In this document: piece by piece, positions 24,625 to 34,121 of the stretch
Layout of the letters: each line of letters opens with the position of its first letter
Numbering within the stretch: position 1 is the stretch's first letter
Origin: Armatimonadota bacterium
GTDB lineage: Bacteria; Armatimonadota; UBA10988
Direction: 5' to 3'
Assembly (NCBI GenBank): GCA_016235455.1
Contig: JACRKZ010000172.1
Location: 1 to 44,483, forward strand
DNA: 44,483 nucleotides
Position numbers and translations under genes: made by a program
The notes under the pieces: generated by a model
The model's input: only the letters and a program-made list of their open reading frames with translations
Told to the model about the DNA's origin: nothing
Database searches by the model: none

Positions 24625-25584
24625 ATGGCTTCTTTCTGGGATAGGCTGACGAATACGCCGCGAAGCATCGCTAAAGGCCTGCGCGTGACGCTGGCGGCGC
24701 TGCGACGCACCAAGGCGACGGTCCGCTACCCCGAGCAACTCCCCACGCCGTCCGGTCGGAGCGAGGGCACCACCGATCCCAACGACGCCTTTGCCCGGCC
24801 CTATGAGATTGCCCCGCGGTACCGTGGCCTGCACGGTCTGACACGCAATCCCGAGACCGGCGATGTCAACTGCATCGGCTGCATGGCCTGCTCCAACGTC
24901 TGTCCCGACCACCTCATCTCCATGGACCTGGAGAAGCGCGACGGTCATAGCGGACGGTATCCGGTCAGCTTCACGGTCAACATCGGCCCGTGCTGCTTCT
25001 GCGGTCTGTGCAGCGAGGTCTGCCCCACGCCGTTCCGCGCCATCGTCATGACCGACCTCTACGAGTGGGCCAGCTATGAGCGCTTCGGCACGAACCTGGC
25101 GCTGACCAAGGAAGACCTGCTGCGCAACGGCGACTACGAGGTGGCGCGCCGCGCCGCGGGCCGCACCTTCACCGACGACGGCGATATCGCCAGCATCCTC
25201 CCCGAGGAGGAAGGCAACCCTTACTTCCAGTTCGCGGCCGAATCCGGCAAGGGCAAGAAGAAGCCCGCCGCCGAGGCCAAGCCAGCGGTGGCCAAGCCGG
25301 CCGAGGCGACGCCGGCAGCAGAGCGCGTTGATGTGGCCAGTGCCGCCGTGGCTCAAGCAGAGCCGCCCAAGGCGGCCGAGCCCGCGCCGGCCAAGGTCGA
25401 ACTGGGGCCGGAGGAGCTACGCGCACGGCTGGTCGAGCTGTTGGCCAGTGGGGGCGTGGCGGTGCCGGAACCGCCCGAGGACGTGACCCTCGAGGCGCTC
25501 GAGGCCATTGAGGACCGCAAGCAGCGCAGCCTGGCCAAGGTGGCGCGGCGGCGGCTGCGAGCAGCGTTGGGGTTGGGCGAATGA
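24625..25584 (+). CDS. nuoI: NADH-quinone oxidoreductase subunit I with C-terminal extension
   Basis: This subunit carries iron-sulfur clusters N6a and N6b. Two intact CxxCxxCxxxCP motifs are present: Cys83/86/89/93 and Cys123/126/129/133. The conserved core ends near residue 185. It is followed by about 130 extra residues: a Lys/Ala/Pro/Glu-rich linker (KKKPAAEAKPAVAKPAEA and similar) and a short helical tail (about 265-319, LGPEELRARLVELLASGG ... RRRLRAALG). Ordinary NuoI is about 160-200 residues. The role of the tail is unknown. Confidence 0.95.
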   Translation: MASFWDRLTNTPRSIAKGLRVTLAALRRTKATVRYPEQLPTPSGRSEGTTDPNDAFARPYEIAPRYRGLHGLTRNPETGDVNCIGCMACSNVCPDHLISMDLEKRDGHSGRYPVSFTVNIGPCCFCGLCSEVCPTPFRAIVMTDLYEWASYERFGTNLALTKEDLLRNGDYEVARRAAGRTFTDDGDIASILPEEEGNPYFQFAAESGKGKKKPAAEAKPAVAKPAEATPAAERVDVASAAVAQAEPPKAAEPAPAKVELGPEELRARLVELLASGGVAVPEPPEDVTLEALEAIEDRKQRSLAKVARRRLRAALGLGE

Positions 25585-25606
25585 GCCAACGAAAGGGCGA
25601 GCGCTG

Positions 25607-26179
25607 ATGGCGGGTCACGGACCGGGACCGGTGTTCTGGCTGCTGGCGGCGGTTTTGATTGCCAGCGCGCTGGGCGTGGTCACGCTGCGCAACATGGTGC
25701 ACTCGGCGCTGTGTCTGGCGGTGACGCTGCTCATGGCTGGCGGGCTCTACCTCAACATGGGGGCCGACCTGCTGGCCGGTTTCCAGGTGCTCATCTACGT
25801 GGGTGCCGTGGTCACGCTGGTGCTGGTGGCGATCATGCTCATCGCCAAGATCGCCGACCGCGACCTGTCGCAGACACAAGCGCGCGGCGGCTGGGCCGCG
25901 GCGGTGTCCATCATCGTCTGGCTGCTGCTGAGTTGGGTTCTGGCGCACGGCACCTGGACGCCCAACGCCGCGCTCACCGAGGGTGGGGCCGACGCCGCGC
26001 GGCAAGCCAAGGCGCTGTCGTTGGCGCTGCTCGACCCGTACCTGCTGCCGTTCGAAGTGGCCAGCCTGTTGCTGCTCGTGGCGCTCATGGGCGCCGTGGT
26101 GCTGGCGCAGCACACCGCCCTGGCCGAGCGCAGCGATATCAAGGCGGCGCTGAAAGAGGGAGAGCAACGCGATGCCTAG
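25607..26179 (+). CDS. nuoJ: NADH-quinone oxidoreductase subunit J
   Basis: A membrane subunit with five helices. NMVHSALCLAVTLLMAGGLYL and FQVLIYVGAVVTLVLVAIML are diagnostic of NuoJ, the latter being the flexible third helix region. The ATG at 25607 is chosen because the first membrane helix follows it directly; the frame is open further upstream but overlaps nuoI without family similarity. Its end overlaps the nuoK start by 8 nt. Confidence 0.95.
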   Translation: MAGHGPGPVFWLLAAVLIASALGVVTLRNMVHSALCLAVTLLMAGGLYLNMGADLLAGFQVLIYVGAVVTLVLVAIMLIAKIADRDLSQTQARGGWAAAVSIIVWLLLSWVLAHGTWTPNAALTEGGADAARQAKALSLALLDPYLLPFEVASLLLLVALMGAVVLAQHTALAERSDIKAALKEGEQRDA

Positions 26180-26531
26180 CGGAGCCGAACCCTATCTGTT
26201 CCTGTCGGCGGCGCTGTTCGCTATCGGCCTCTATGGCGTGTTCACGCGCAAGAACGCCGTGGGCGTGCTGATGAGCCTGGAACTGCTGCTCAACGCGGTG
26301 AACATCAACCTGGTGGCCTTCTCGCGCACGGTGGACCGTGGCGTGGATCTGGTCCGCCTGGGCGGCACCGAGGTGGGCGGCGTAGCGCTGGGCGTCAGTG
26401 GCCAGGTGTTGGCCATCATGGTCATCAGCGTGGCCGCGGCCGAGGCGGCGGTGGGCCTGGCCATCGTCATCAGCATCTATCGCACGTTCCGGCACATCAC
26501 GGTGGACGATCTGGACCTGCTGCGCTGGTAA
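26172..26531 (+). CDS. nuoK: NADH-quinone oxidoreductase subunit K
   Basis: A three-helix membrane subunit of the proton path. The two buried glutamates are present: Glu37 in MSLELLLNAVNIN and Glu91 in AAAEAAVGLAIVI. The length of 119 is slightly above the usual 100, owing to a longer loop after helix 2 (about 51-72) and a tail. The ATG lies within the end of nuoJ. Confidence 0.96.
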   Translation: MPSGAEPYLFLSAALFAIGLYGVFTRKNAVGVLMSLELLLNAVNINLVAFSRTVDRGVDLVRLGGTEVGGVALGVSGQVLAIMVISVAAAEAAVGLAIVISIYRTFRHITVDDLDLLRW

Positions 26532-26546
26532 GGAGACACGGCCGAC

Positions 26547-28676
26547 ATGGCAGTCGAGCAGATGGCGCAACATTACGGCTGGCTCATCCCGCTGATCCCG
26601 GCGCTGCCCGCGCTGGCCGCGGTGATCGGCCTGGTCTGCGGCGGGCTGTTCCTGCACCGTCGCACGCCGGTGCTGACCATTGGCGCCATGGCCGTCTCCA
26701 CGCTCATCGCGTGGTTCGCCGTGTTCCTGCCGGTGGTTGGTTCGTGGTGGTCCGGTGGCGGTGAGCACGCCTTCTCGTGGAGCCACAGCTGGCGCTTCTT
26801 CCAGGCCGGCGGGCAGTGGGTGAGCATCGGGGTAGTTGTCGACCACCTGACCGCCGCCATGCTGGCCATGGTCACGCTGCTGGTGCTGCTGATCGAGATC
26901 TACGCCGTCGGCTACATGGCGTCGGACGAGCTGTTCTCGCGGTTCCACGCCGAGGTCAGTCTGTTCGCCGCCGGCATGCTGGGGCTCGTCGTCGCCAACA
27001 ACTACCTCACGCTGCTGGTTTCGTGGGAGATCATGGGGCTCTGCTCCTACCTGCTGATCGGCTTCTGGTACTTCAAGGACAGCGCCCGGAAGGCGGCCAA
27101 GAAGGCCTTCATCGTCACCCGGCTGGGCGACCTGGGCATGCTGGTCGGCATCATCATCGCCTTCTGGGGTAGCGGCTCGTTCGAGTTCGACACCATCTTC
27201 ACCTGGGCCAAGTCGGCGCCGGCCGTGCTGGTCGTGCTGACGGCTCTGGGGCTGTTCTGCGGCAGCGTCGGCAAATCGGCGCAGTTCCCGCTGCATGTCT
27301 GGCTGCCGGACGCCATGGAGGGCCCGACGCCCGTCTCCGCGCTGATCCACGCGGCCACCATGGTCTCCGCCGGCGTGTATCTCGTGGCGCGCAGCTATCC
27401 GCTGTTCTACGGCATGGACGGTCACCTGGAGGCGGAGATCCTCGGCTTCGTGGTGGCGCCGTTGAAGGTCGTGGCCTGGATCGGCGGGTTCACCGCGCTG
27501 TTCGCCGCCACCATCGCCGTGGTGCAGAGCGACATCAAGAAGGTGCTGGCCTACTCGACGGTCAGCCAGCTCGGGTACATGTTCCTCGGGCTGGGCGTCG
27601 GCGGCTACACGGCCGCTTGCTTCCACCTGCTCACGCATGCCTTCTTCAAGGCTCTGCTGTTCCTTGGCTCCGGCTCGGTCATCCACGCCGTCGAGCACGC
27701 CATGCACCATGAGCATGTCCATGAGGACCCGCAGAACATGGCCAACATGGGCGGCCTGGCCAAGAAGATGCCGCGCACCTACTGGACATTCCTCATCGGC
27801 ACGCTGGCGCTGGCGGGCATCTTCCCGTTTTCCGGCTTCTTCAGCAAGGACGAGATCGTCCTGGAGGTGCTGTTCGGCGCGCACCGCAACCCGACGCTCG
27901 GCGCCATGGCGCTCGTGGCCGCCTTCCTCACCGCGTTCTACATGTCGCGGCTCATGTTCCTGACCTTCTACGGCACGCCGCGGCTGCCCCAGGTCTGGGA
28001 GCACACCGAGGACTCGCCCAAGACCATGACCACGCCGCTGCTGGTCATCGCGGTGTTCGCCGCCCTGGCCGGTCTGCCGGCGCTGCCGGCGCTGCTGAGC
28101 GCGATGGGCATCGGCGCGGGGCACAACCTGTTCCACGGCTTCATCAACCTGGGCGCCCTGGCCGGCTACGGCGTGACCGAAGCGCCGCCGCTGCCGGTGA
28201 ACCTGGGGCTGGCCGGGCTGGCGACGCTGCTGGCCGTGTCTGGCATCGGGCTGGGCTGGGTGCTGTACGGCACGCGCGTGGGCGCGGCGGTGCGCGACAC
28301 GGCGCACCGCACGGCGGCCATCGAGCGCGTGCTGGACGTGCCGCGTCGCCTGTACTACATGAACGAGTTGCTGTACGGCCTGTTGGTCACGCCGATGTTC
28401 TGGGCCGTGCGGCTGTGCAACGAGATCGACCGACGGGTCATCGACATGACGGTGAACCTGGTCGGTTGGCTGAGTGTGGCGCTGTCGACCGTCGGCCGCT
28501 GGTTCGACCAGAACGTGGTGGACCTGCTGGTCAATGTGGTCGGCGCGGGCTCCAAGGGCACCGCCGAGATAGGCAAGTTCCTACAGACCGGCCGTGTGCA
28601 GAACTACGCCATGATCGGCGTGGCCGGCCTGGTGATTGTGATGATGGTGGTGCTCAAGCTGCTGGGCGGCGCGTAG
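26547..28676 (+). CDS. nuoL: NADH-quinone oxidoreductase subunit L
   Basis: The distal antiporter-like proton pump. The 709-residue protein shows LLVSWEIMGLCSYLLIGFWY (conserved Glu), HVWLPDAMEGPTPVSALIHAATMVSAGVYL, KKVLAYSTVSQLGYM and, near the C-terminus, the long amphipathic lateral helix region leading to a final membrane anchor. A His-rich loop (HAVEHAMHHEHVHED) is present, as in many NuoL proteins. It lies 15 bp after nuoK and 18 bp before nuoM. Confidence 0.97.
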   Translation: MAVEQMAQHYGWLIPLIPALPALAAVIGLVCGGLFLHRRTPVLTIGAMAVSTLIAWFAVFLPVVGSWWSGGGEHAFSWSHSWRFFQAGGQWVSIGVVVDHLTAAMLAMVTLLVLLIEIYAVGYMASDELFSRFHAEVSLFAAGMLGLVVANNYLTLLVSWEIMGLCSYLLIGFWYFKDSARKAAKKAFIVTRLGDLGMLVGIIIAFWGSGSFEFDTIFTWAKSAPAVLVVLTALGLFCGSVGKSAQFPLHVWLPDAMEGPTPVSALIHAATMVSAGVYLVARSYPLFYGMDGHLEAEILGFVVAPLKVVAWIGGFTALFAATIAVVQSDIKKVLAYSTVSQLGYMFLGLGVGGYTAACFHLLTHAFFKALLFLGSGSVIHAVEHAMHHEHVHEDPQNMANMGGLAKKMPRTYWTFLIGTLALAGIFPFSGFFSKDEIVLEVLFGAHRNPTLGAMALVAAFLTAFYMSRLMFLTFYGTPRLPQVWEHTEDSPKTMTTPLLVIAVFAALAGLPALPALLSAMGIGAGHNLFHGFINLGALAGYGVTEAPPLPVNLGLAGLATLLAVSGIGLGWVLYGTRVGAAVRDTAHRTAAIERVLDVPRRLYYMNELLYGLLVTPMFWAVRLCNEIDRRVIDMTVNLVGWLSVALSTVGRWFDQNVVDLLVNVVGAGSKGTAEIGKFLQTGRVQNYAMIGVAGLVIVMMVVLKLLGGA

Positions 28677-28694
28677 GCCCCCGAGGAACCGTCG

Positions 28695-30395
28695 ATGAAC
28701 CTGTTCAGTGTCGGGCTGATGACCTTCCTGCCGTTGGTGGGCGCATTGGTGATCTGCGGCATACCGAGCCGCGACGAGCGCAGCATCAAGGGCGTGGCCA
28801 TGGTCACGACCGTGCTGACGCTGATCCTGTCGATCGGCGTGGCGGTGCGCTTTGGCCAGTTGCCCTCCGACCAGCAGCGCCTGGACTATGTGCCGGCCTC
28901 GGTGGTCAGCCCCGGCGACACGCCCAAGGCCATGGTCGAGCGCGGCCTGCATCCGTTCCAGCCGGCGCTGGGCGAGCGGCGCGCGTGGATCCCGCAGGCC
29001 GGCATCCACTACGAGGTCGGCGTCGACGGCTTGAGCTTGCCGCTCATCCTGCTGTCCACGATCCTCATGGTGCTGGTGGTCATCTACTCGGGACCGGTCG
29101 TCAAGGACCGCATCAAGTGGTACTACGCGTTCTTCTTGCTGCTCGAGACCGCCATGCTGGGCGTTTTCGTCAGCCTCGACCTGTTCCTGTTCTACCTCTT
29201 CTTCGAGGTGGGGCTGGTGCCGATGTACTTCCTCATTGGCATCTGGGGCGGTCCACGGCGTGAGTACGCGGCCATCAAGTTCTTCCTGTACACGCTGGTC
29301 GGCTCGCTGGCCATGCTGCTCGCGCTGCTGGCCGTCTATTTCTACTCGGGTGGCGATGGCCGGGTCGGCACGTTCAGTCTGCTGGAGTTGATGTACCTGC
29401 AGCCCTCGGCACGGATGGCTGGTTCGTTGCCCTCGCTCTGCTTCTGGGGCATCTTCCTCGGGTTCGCCATCAAGACGCCGATGTTCCCGTTCCACACGTG
29501 GCTGCCCGACGCCCATGTCGAGGCGCCCACGGCAGGCTCGGTCATCCTGGCAGGCGTGCTGCTGAAGCTGGGCACCTACGGGTTCCTGCGCGTGCTCATG
29601 CCACTGCTGCCCGACCAGTGCCAGATCTTTGGCGTCTACGTCGTGGCGCTGGCCGCGATCGCCATCGTCTATGGCGCGCTGGTGGCCATGGCCCAGACCG
29701 ACATGAAGAAGCTGGTCGCCTACTCGTCGGTCAACCATATGGGCTACGTGATGCTCGGGCTGGGCGCGGCGATGATGTACCTGAACGCGGTGCCCGGCAA
29801 TCCGGCGCTGGCCAGGGCTTCGGCCATGGCGGTCAATGGCGCCGTCCTGCAGATGATCTGCCACGGCATCATCACCAGCGGCCTGTTCTTCATGGTGGGC
29901 ATCATCTATGAGCAGACGCACACCCGCATGATCGGCGACTACGGCGGCCTGATGAAGGTCATGCCCCGCTACTCAGGCGTGTTCATCGTCATGGCCATGG
30001 CCAGCTTGGGCCTGCCGGCGCTGGCCGGGTTCGTGGCGGAGTTCCACGTCTTCATCGGCTGCCTCAATACCGGTCTGTCGGCGGCGGCCGCCGGGCTCGA
30101 GGGCGCGCGCACGCTGATCCTGCTGACCGCCTTCTCCCTCCTGGGCGTGGTGCTCACGGCGGCCTACTTCCTGTGGCTCATGCAGCGCATCCTGCTGGGT
30201 GAGGTGAAGGAAGGCATGTTGGAAAAGGCGCACGGTCATCTGCGCGACTTCAGTGCCTCGGAATACGCCACGATGGTGCCGCTGGTCATCGCCACGGTGC
30301 TGATCGGCATCATCCCCGGGCAGATTGTGCTCAACCTTATCGACCGCTTTGACACCGGACTGCTGATGCAACTGGGTCGGATGCTGGGAGGCTAG
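28695..30395 (+). CDS. nuoM: NADH-quinone oxidoreductase subunit M
   Basis: An antiporter-like proton pump. The 566-residue protein shows LFFEVGLVPMYFLIGIWGG (conserved Glu), FPFHTWLPDAHVEAPTAGSV and KKLVAYSSVNHMGYVMLG. The segment from about 55 to 110 between the first helices is long, hydrophilic and Pro-rich before the usual GVDGLSLPLILL. It is followed after 2 bp by nuoN. Confidence 0.97.
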   Translation: MNLFSVGLMTFLPLVGALVICGIPSRDERSIKGVAMVTTVLTLILSIGVAVRFGQLPSDQQRLDYVPASVVSPGDTPKAMVERGLHPFQPALGERRAWIPQAGIHYEVGVDGLSLPLILLSTILMVLVVIYSGPVVKDRIKWYYAFFLLLETAMLGVFVSLDLFLFYLFFEVGLVPMYFLIGIWGGPRREYAAIKFFLYTLVGSLAMLLALLAVYFYSGGDGRVGTFSLLELMYLQPSARMAGSLPSLCFWGIFLGFAIKTPMFPFHTWLPDAHVEAPTAGSVILAGVLLKLGTYGFLRVLMPLLPDQCQIFGVYVVALAAIAIVYGALVAMAQTDMKKLVAYSSVNHMGYVMLGLGAAMMYLNAVPGNPALARASAMAVNGAVLQMICHGIITSGLFFMVGIIYEQTHTRMIGDYGGLMKVMPRYSGVFIVMAMASLGLPALAGFVAEFHVFIGCLNTGLSAAAAGLEGARTLILLTAFSLLGVVLTAAYFLWLMQRILLGEVKEGMLEKAHGHLRDFSASEYATMVPLVIATVLIGIIPGQIVLNLIDRFDTGLLMQLGRMLGG

Positions 30396-30397
30396 CC

Positions 30398-31894
30398 GTG
30401 AGCGGGTTCCCCTGGGGCCAGTTGTCGTGCGAACTGTGGTTGGGCCTGCTGGGTCTGGCCATGCTCTCGGCCGACCTCCTCATTCGCGACCGCACCAAGG
30501 CGCACTACGTGGGCTACCTCGGTCTGGTCGGCCTGATGATCGGGCTGGTGCCGGCGGCCGGCAGTTGCTCGCCCGATGGCGTGTCGCCGTTGTTGTTCGG
30601 CGGCAGCTATGCCGTCGACCGCTTCCAGATCTTCTTCCGGCTGTTCGCGATCATTCAGTCGATTCTGATCATCGTGCTCAGCTTCGACTACCTGGAGCAT
30701 ATCCGGCTCGATCGCGGCGTCTACTTCACGCTGATCGTCTTCGGCACGCTGGCCATGGTGCTGCTCACGGGCAGTCGTGATCTGGTCATGATCTACCTGG
30801 TCATCGAGTTCCTGTCGATCACCAGCTACCTGTTGGCCGGCTTCCTGCTGGGCAGCGACAAGCCCGCCATGGGCGAGATCAAGCGCTCGCTCGAAGCCAG
30901 CCTTAAGTACCTGATCTACGGCGCCGTGTCGTCGGCGGTGATGGTCTACGGCTTCTCCCTGATGTACGGCATGGCCGGCTCCACCTCGCTCGAGGCCATC
31001 GGCCGCGCCTACGCGGCGCCGGGCACCGAGCTGGTCAAGCTGACCGCGCTGATCATGGCGCTGGCTGGCTTCACCTACAAGATCAGCGCCGTGCCGTTCC
31101 ACCAGTGGGCGCCCGACGTCTACCAGGGCGCGCCGACGCCGGTCTCGGCGTTCCTGGCCGTGGGCTCCAAGGGCGCCGCCATCGCCGTGATGGTGCGCTT
31201 CTTGACCCTGGCCACCGGCTCGTTTGCCGACCACTGGCAGATGGTGCTGGCCTTGGTGGCGGTATGCACCATGTTCGTGGGCAATCTGCTGGCGCTGCTG
31301 CAGAGCAACCTAAAGCGCCTGCTGGCCTACTCGGGCGTGGCGCACGCGGGCTATCTGCTGGTGGGCCTGGTGGCCAACGACGAGGGCAACCGCGGTGTGC
31401 AGGCCATGCTGCTGTACCTGATGGTCTACCTGCTGATGACCATTGGCGCGTTTGCCGTCGTGGTCTGGCACCAGCGGCGCACGGGCAGCGAGGATATCGA
31501 GGCCATGGCCGGCCTGGCGCGGTCGCAACCGCTCATGGCGGTGACCATGACGGTGCTGCTGCTGTCGCTCACCGGCATCCCGCCGACGGCCGGGTTCATC
31601 GGCAAGCTGCATCTGCTGTTGCTGACGGTGAACGTGAAGTTCGCCTGGCTCGGCGTGATGATCATCGTCAACAGCGCGATCTCGCTGTACTACTACTGGA
31701 ACATCGTGCGCGTGATGTGGTTGCTGCCGCCGTCGGATGAGCCGCTGCCCAGGCGGCGCGAGGCGCAGTGGGCGGCGGGCGTGGCCTACATCTGCGGGCT
31801 GCTGACGCTGCTCGCGGGCCTGCAGTTCGGCCCGTTGCGCGATCTGGCCGATGCGCCGCTCGATACCGCGGTCAACAACGCGGCCGCCAGGTAG
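30398..31894 (+). CDS. nuoN: NADH-quinone oxidoreductase subunit N
   Basis: The third antiporter-like pump of complex I and the last gene of the operon. The 498-residue protein shows YLVIEFLSITSYLLAGFL (conserved Glu), YKISAVPFHQWAPDVYQGAPTPVSAFL and KRLLAYSGVAHAGYLLVG. It starts with GTG two bases after the nuoM stop. It converges on the minus-strand gene that ends at 31915; no clear terminator is seen in the 20-bp gap. Confidence 0.97.
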   Translation: MSGFPWGQLSCELWLGLLGLAMLSADLLIRDRTKAHYVGYLGLVGLMIGLVPAAGSCSPDGVSPLLFGGSYAVDRFQIFFRLFAIIQSILIIVLSFDYLEHIRLDRGVYFTLIVFGTLAMVLLTGSRDLVMIYLVIEFLSITSYLLAGFLLGSDKPAMGEIKRSLEASLKYLIYGAVSSAVMVYGFSLMYGMAGSTSLEAIGRAYAAPGTELVKLTALIMALAGFTYKISAVPFHQWAPDVYQGAPTPVSAFLAVGSKGAAIAVMVRFLTLATGSFADHWQMVLALVAVCTMFVGNLLALLQSNLKRLLAYSGVAHAGYLLVGLVANDEGNRGVQAMLLYLMVYLLMTIGAFAVVVWHQRRTGSEDIEAMAGLARSQPLMAVTMTVLLLSLTGIPPTAGFIGKLHLLLLTVNVKFAWLGVMIIVNSAISLYYYWNIVRVMWLLPPSDEPLPRRREAQWAAGVAYICGLLTLLAGLQFGPLRDLADAPLDTAVNNAAAR

Positions 31895-31914
31895 AGCCGG
31901 GCCAACAGACTAGG

Positions 31915-32217
31915 CTAGATGCGGCGCTTCTTGCCGGTCATCCACTTATAGACCAGGTAGCCGATGCCGGCCACGATGGCCACGCCGACCAACGAGCGCA
32001 GCACACCCATGACCGCCGCGAACAGCCAGAGGGCGATCAGCGGGACGACCTTGATGGCCACGATGACGGCCAGAATGCCAACGATGACCTGACCCACGGT
32101 CACGCCGCCGGACGACTTGGTGGCCGGCGCGCTGGTGCGCACCTCGCTGCGCAGGTCGGTATCGTATTCGCGCAGCATGGCTTCGCGCTCATCGCGGTCT
32201 TGGCTCAAGCGACCCAT
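31915..32217 (-). CDS. Small two-helix membrane protein
   Basis: A 100-residue protein with a charged, Ser/Thr-containing N-terminus (about 1-38). Two hydrophobic stretches at about 39-67 and 70-91 follow, with a basic tail KWMTGKKRRI, so the tail probably stays in the cytoplasm. No family is recognised. The ATG follows AGGAG. It is the last gene of the polX-to-Nudix run. Confidence 0.65.
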   Translation of the reverse strand: MGRLSQDRDEREAMLREYDTDLRSEVRTSAPATKSSGGVTVGQVIVGILAVIVAIKVVPLIALWLFAAVMGVLRSLVGVAIVAGIGYLVYKWMTGKKRRI

Positions 32218-32249
32218 GGCACTCTCCTAACGAGCCTGTTCGACGCAGG

Positions 32250-32900
32250 TCAAGGCAGGCCTGCCTCAATCAGGGTGCGGCTCCAACCCTCGAACGTTAC
32301 GTCGGTCAGCATTCGTTCCAGTTCCGCCGGCACGAACCAGCCGGCGGCCTCCAGGCGGTCGGTCTCGCGGATATGGCAGTCGGCGCAGTGTGCTGTCGCG
32401 ATATCCACGCGCACCACCAGCCCCATATGCACCCGGTCCACGGGTGTCTCGTCCAGCGCCAGGAAGCCGTGCACGCTCAGGCGGCCCAGTTCCGGTACGT
32501 CGGGCAGGTCGAGTTCCTCGGCCAACTCGCGCTGCAGGCCTTCGGCGATGAGGTTCGGCGCGAGCACCCCATGACCATAATGCAGGCCGGTATGCACGCG
32601 TTCATCGTTGATATGGCCGCCGACGCCCAGCGAGTAGCGGTCGAACAGCCGCGCCTCGCCACCGGTGGGCAGGCGGCGATAGGCGAAGTACGCGCCATCG
32701 GAGTTGCGCAGCAGCAGATACGGGATGATCTGCCGCAGCGACTCGTCGGTCTCCACCTGGCTGCGCGGCGCGAACCGGCCAGCGGCGTTGAGGCGCGCGG
32801 CCAGCGTCTGGTCGGCCTGGGGGCCATCGCTCCAGAAGCTGCGCCCGCGCGAGGCTTCGTCCACCAGTTCCGCCGGCACCACCAGCACTCGCTCGCTCAC
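32250..32900 (-). CDS. Nudix-family predicted phosphoesterase
   Basis: The 216-residue protein resembles the MutT-like predicted phosphoesterase group (COG4112 type). ERVLVVPAELV is at the start and YSLGVGGHIN in the middle. A Nudix box follows, whose core RELAEELDL is intact, while the usual Gly near its end is replaced. The substrate is unknown; Nudix enzymes cleave nucleoside diphosphates linked to other groups. It starts with GTG, overlapping the moeA TGA by 3 nt (GTGA). Confidence 0.8.
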   Translation of the reverse strand: MSERVLVVPAELVDEASRGRSFWSDGPQADQTLAARLNAAGRFAPRSQVETDESLRQIIPYLLLRNSDGAYFAYRRLPTGGEARLFDRYSLGVGGHINDERVHTGLHYGHGVLAPNLIAEGLQRELAEELDLPDVPELGRLSVHGFLALDETPVDRVHMGLVVRVDIATAHCADCHIRETDRLEAAGWFVPAELERMLTDVTFEGWSRTLIEAGLP

Positions 32901-34117
32901 GCCAACACTCCCGGCTCGAAGAACTCGATCTGTGCGACATCGCCCCGCGCCACGGCACCCACGCCCACGGGGATCACGCCATAGGCGTTGGCCCCGAGCA
33001 TCGTGGTCAGCCGGCCGCTGGACTGATTGCCCGTGTGTCTCGCCAGCAAGGAGCCTGACTCGTCGGGCTCGGCCACCACGCGTACATACTCGGCGCGCTT
33101 GGCATCGCTCGGCACGGCCTCGGCCCAGACGCCGGTCACCACGCGGCGGCCGCCGAGCCGCCCGAGCATGGCGTCCAACGCGGGCCGCACGAACAGGTCG
33201 ATGGTCACCAACGCCGATACTGGGTTGCCCGGCAGGCCGAAGAACACGGCCGGGCCCAGCGAGCCGAACAGCAGTGGCTTGCCCGGCTTGACGGCGACGC
33301 GCCAGAACTCGACACGGCCCAGCCGGTCGATCGCCGGTCGCACCGCGTCGGCCTCGCCCATGGATACGCCGCCCACGGTGAGCACCACGTCGAAGCCCTG
33401 CAGCGTGGACAGCACGCCGGCCAATTCACCAGCCGAGTCCGCCACATGGCACGTAAAGGCCACGTCGGCGCCAGCCTGTTCGAGCACCAGTGGCAAGCCC
33501 AGCAGATTGCTGTCGCGCACCTGGCCCGGCCCAGGCTGCTGGTCGTGGGGCACCACCTCGTCGCCGGTGGTGATGAGCGCGACGCGCGGGCGACAGGCGA
33601 CCGTGGCCGAAGTGCGGCCGAGGGCGGCCAGCAACATGAGGTCCGCGGCGTGGAGCACGGCGCCCTGGGTCAGCACCGGCGCGTCACGGTGCAGGTCGCA
33701 GCCGCGCAGCCTGCGGTTGGCACCGACCGCTGGCTGGCCTACAAACATCACCTGCCCCGTCTCGTCGTGGGCGGTGCACTCCACCGGCACGACGGCATCG
33801 GCGCCGACGGGCAGCGGTGCGCCGGTGCCGATACGCGCCACGCGGCCCGGTGGCAGCGGCGCCACGTCGGCTTGCCCGGCGCTGATGGTGACCTCGCAGG
33901 GCAACGTGGTGGGCACTTCGGGCGAGGCGCCGGCCAGGTCTATGCTGTGCACGGCGTAGCCGTCGACCGCGCTGTTGTCGAAGGCTGGCAGGTCCTCCGC
34001 GCTGGCCACATCGGCTGCCAGCGTGCGACCCAAGGCATGGGCCAGCGGCACCTCTTCACAGCCGAGACGCGCAGTGCGAGCCCGAATCAGCTCGATCGCG
34101 TCAGCAACATGCAGCAT
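32897..34117 (-). CDS. moeA: Molybdopterin molybdenumtransferase MoeA
   Basis: MoeA inserts molybdenum into adenylated molybdopterin, the last common step of molybdenum cofactor synthesis. The 406-residue protein has all family marks: DLPAFDNSAVDGYAV, RIGTGAPLPVGADAVVPVE, VALITTGDEVV, LTVGGVSMGEAD and LPGNPVSALVTIDLFVRP. The ATG at 34117 is chosen because GGAGG lies 8 nt upstream; a GTG at 34132 overlaps the previous gene. No other moa/moe gene is in the window. Confidence 0.95.
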   Translation of the reverse strand: MLHVADAIELIRARTARLGCEEVPLAHALGRTLAADVASAEDLPAFDNSAVDGYAVHSIDLAGASPEVPTTLPCEVTISAGQADVAPLPPGRVARIGTGAPLPVGADAVVPVECTAHDETGQVMFVGQPAVGANRRLRGCDLHRDAPVLTQGAVLHAADLMLLAALGRTSATVACRPRVALITTGDEVVPHDQQPGPGQVRDSNLLGLPLVLEQAGADVAFTCHVADSAGELAGVLSTLQGFDVVLTVGGVSMGEADAVRPAIDRLGRVEFWRVAVKPGKPLLFGSLGPAVFFGLPGNPVSALVTIDLFVRPALDAMLGRLGGRRVVTGVWAEAVPSDAKRAEYVRVVAEPDESGSLLARHTGNQSSGRLTTMLGANAYGVIPVGVGAVARGDVAQIEFFEPGVLA

Positions 34118-34121
34118 GGCG

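Noticed and set aside
26139..28307. A 722-codon minus-strand frame over nuoK and nuoL
   Set aside because: It is a shadow frame with His/Gln/Arg-rich noise and no family similarity.
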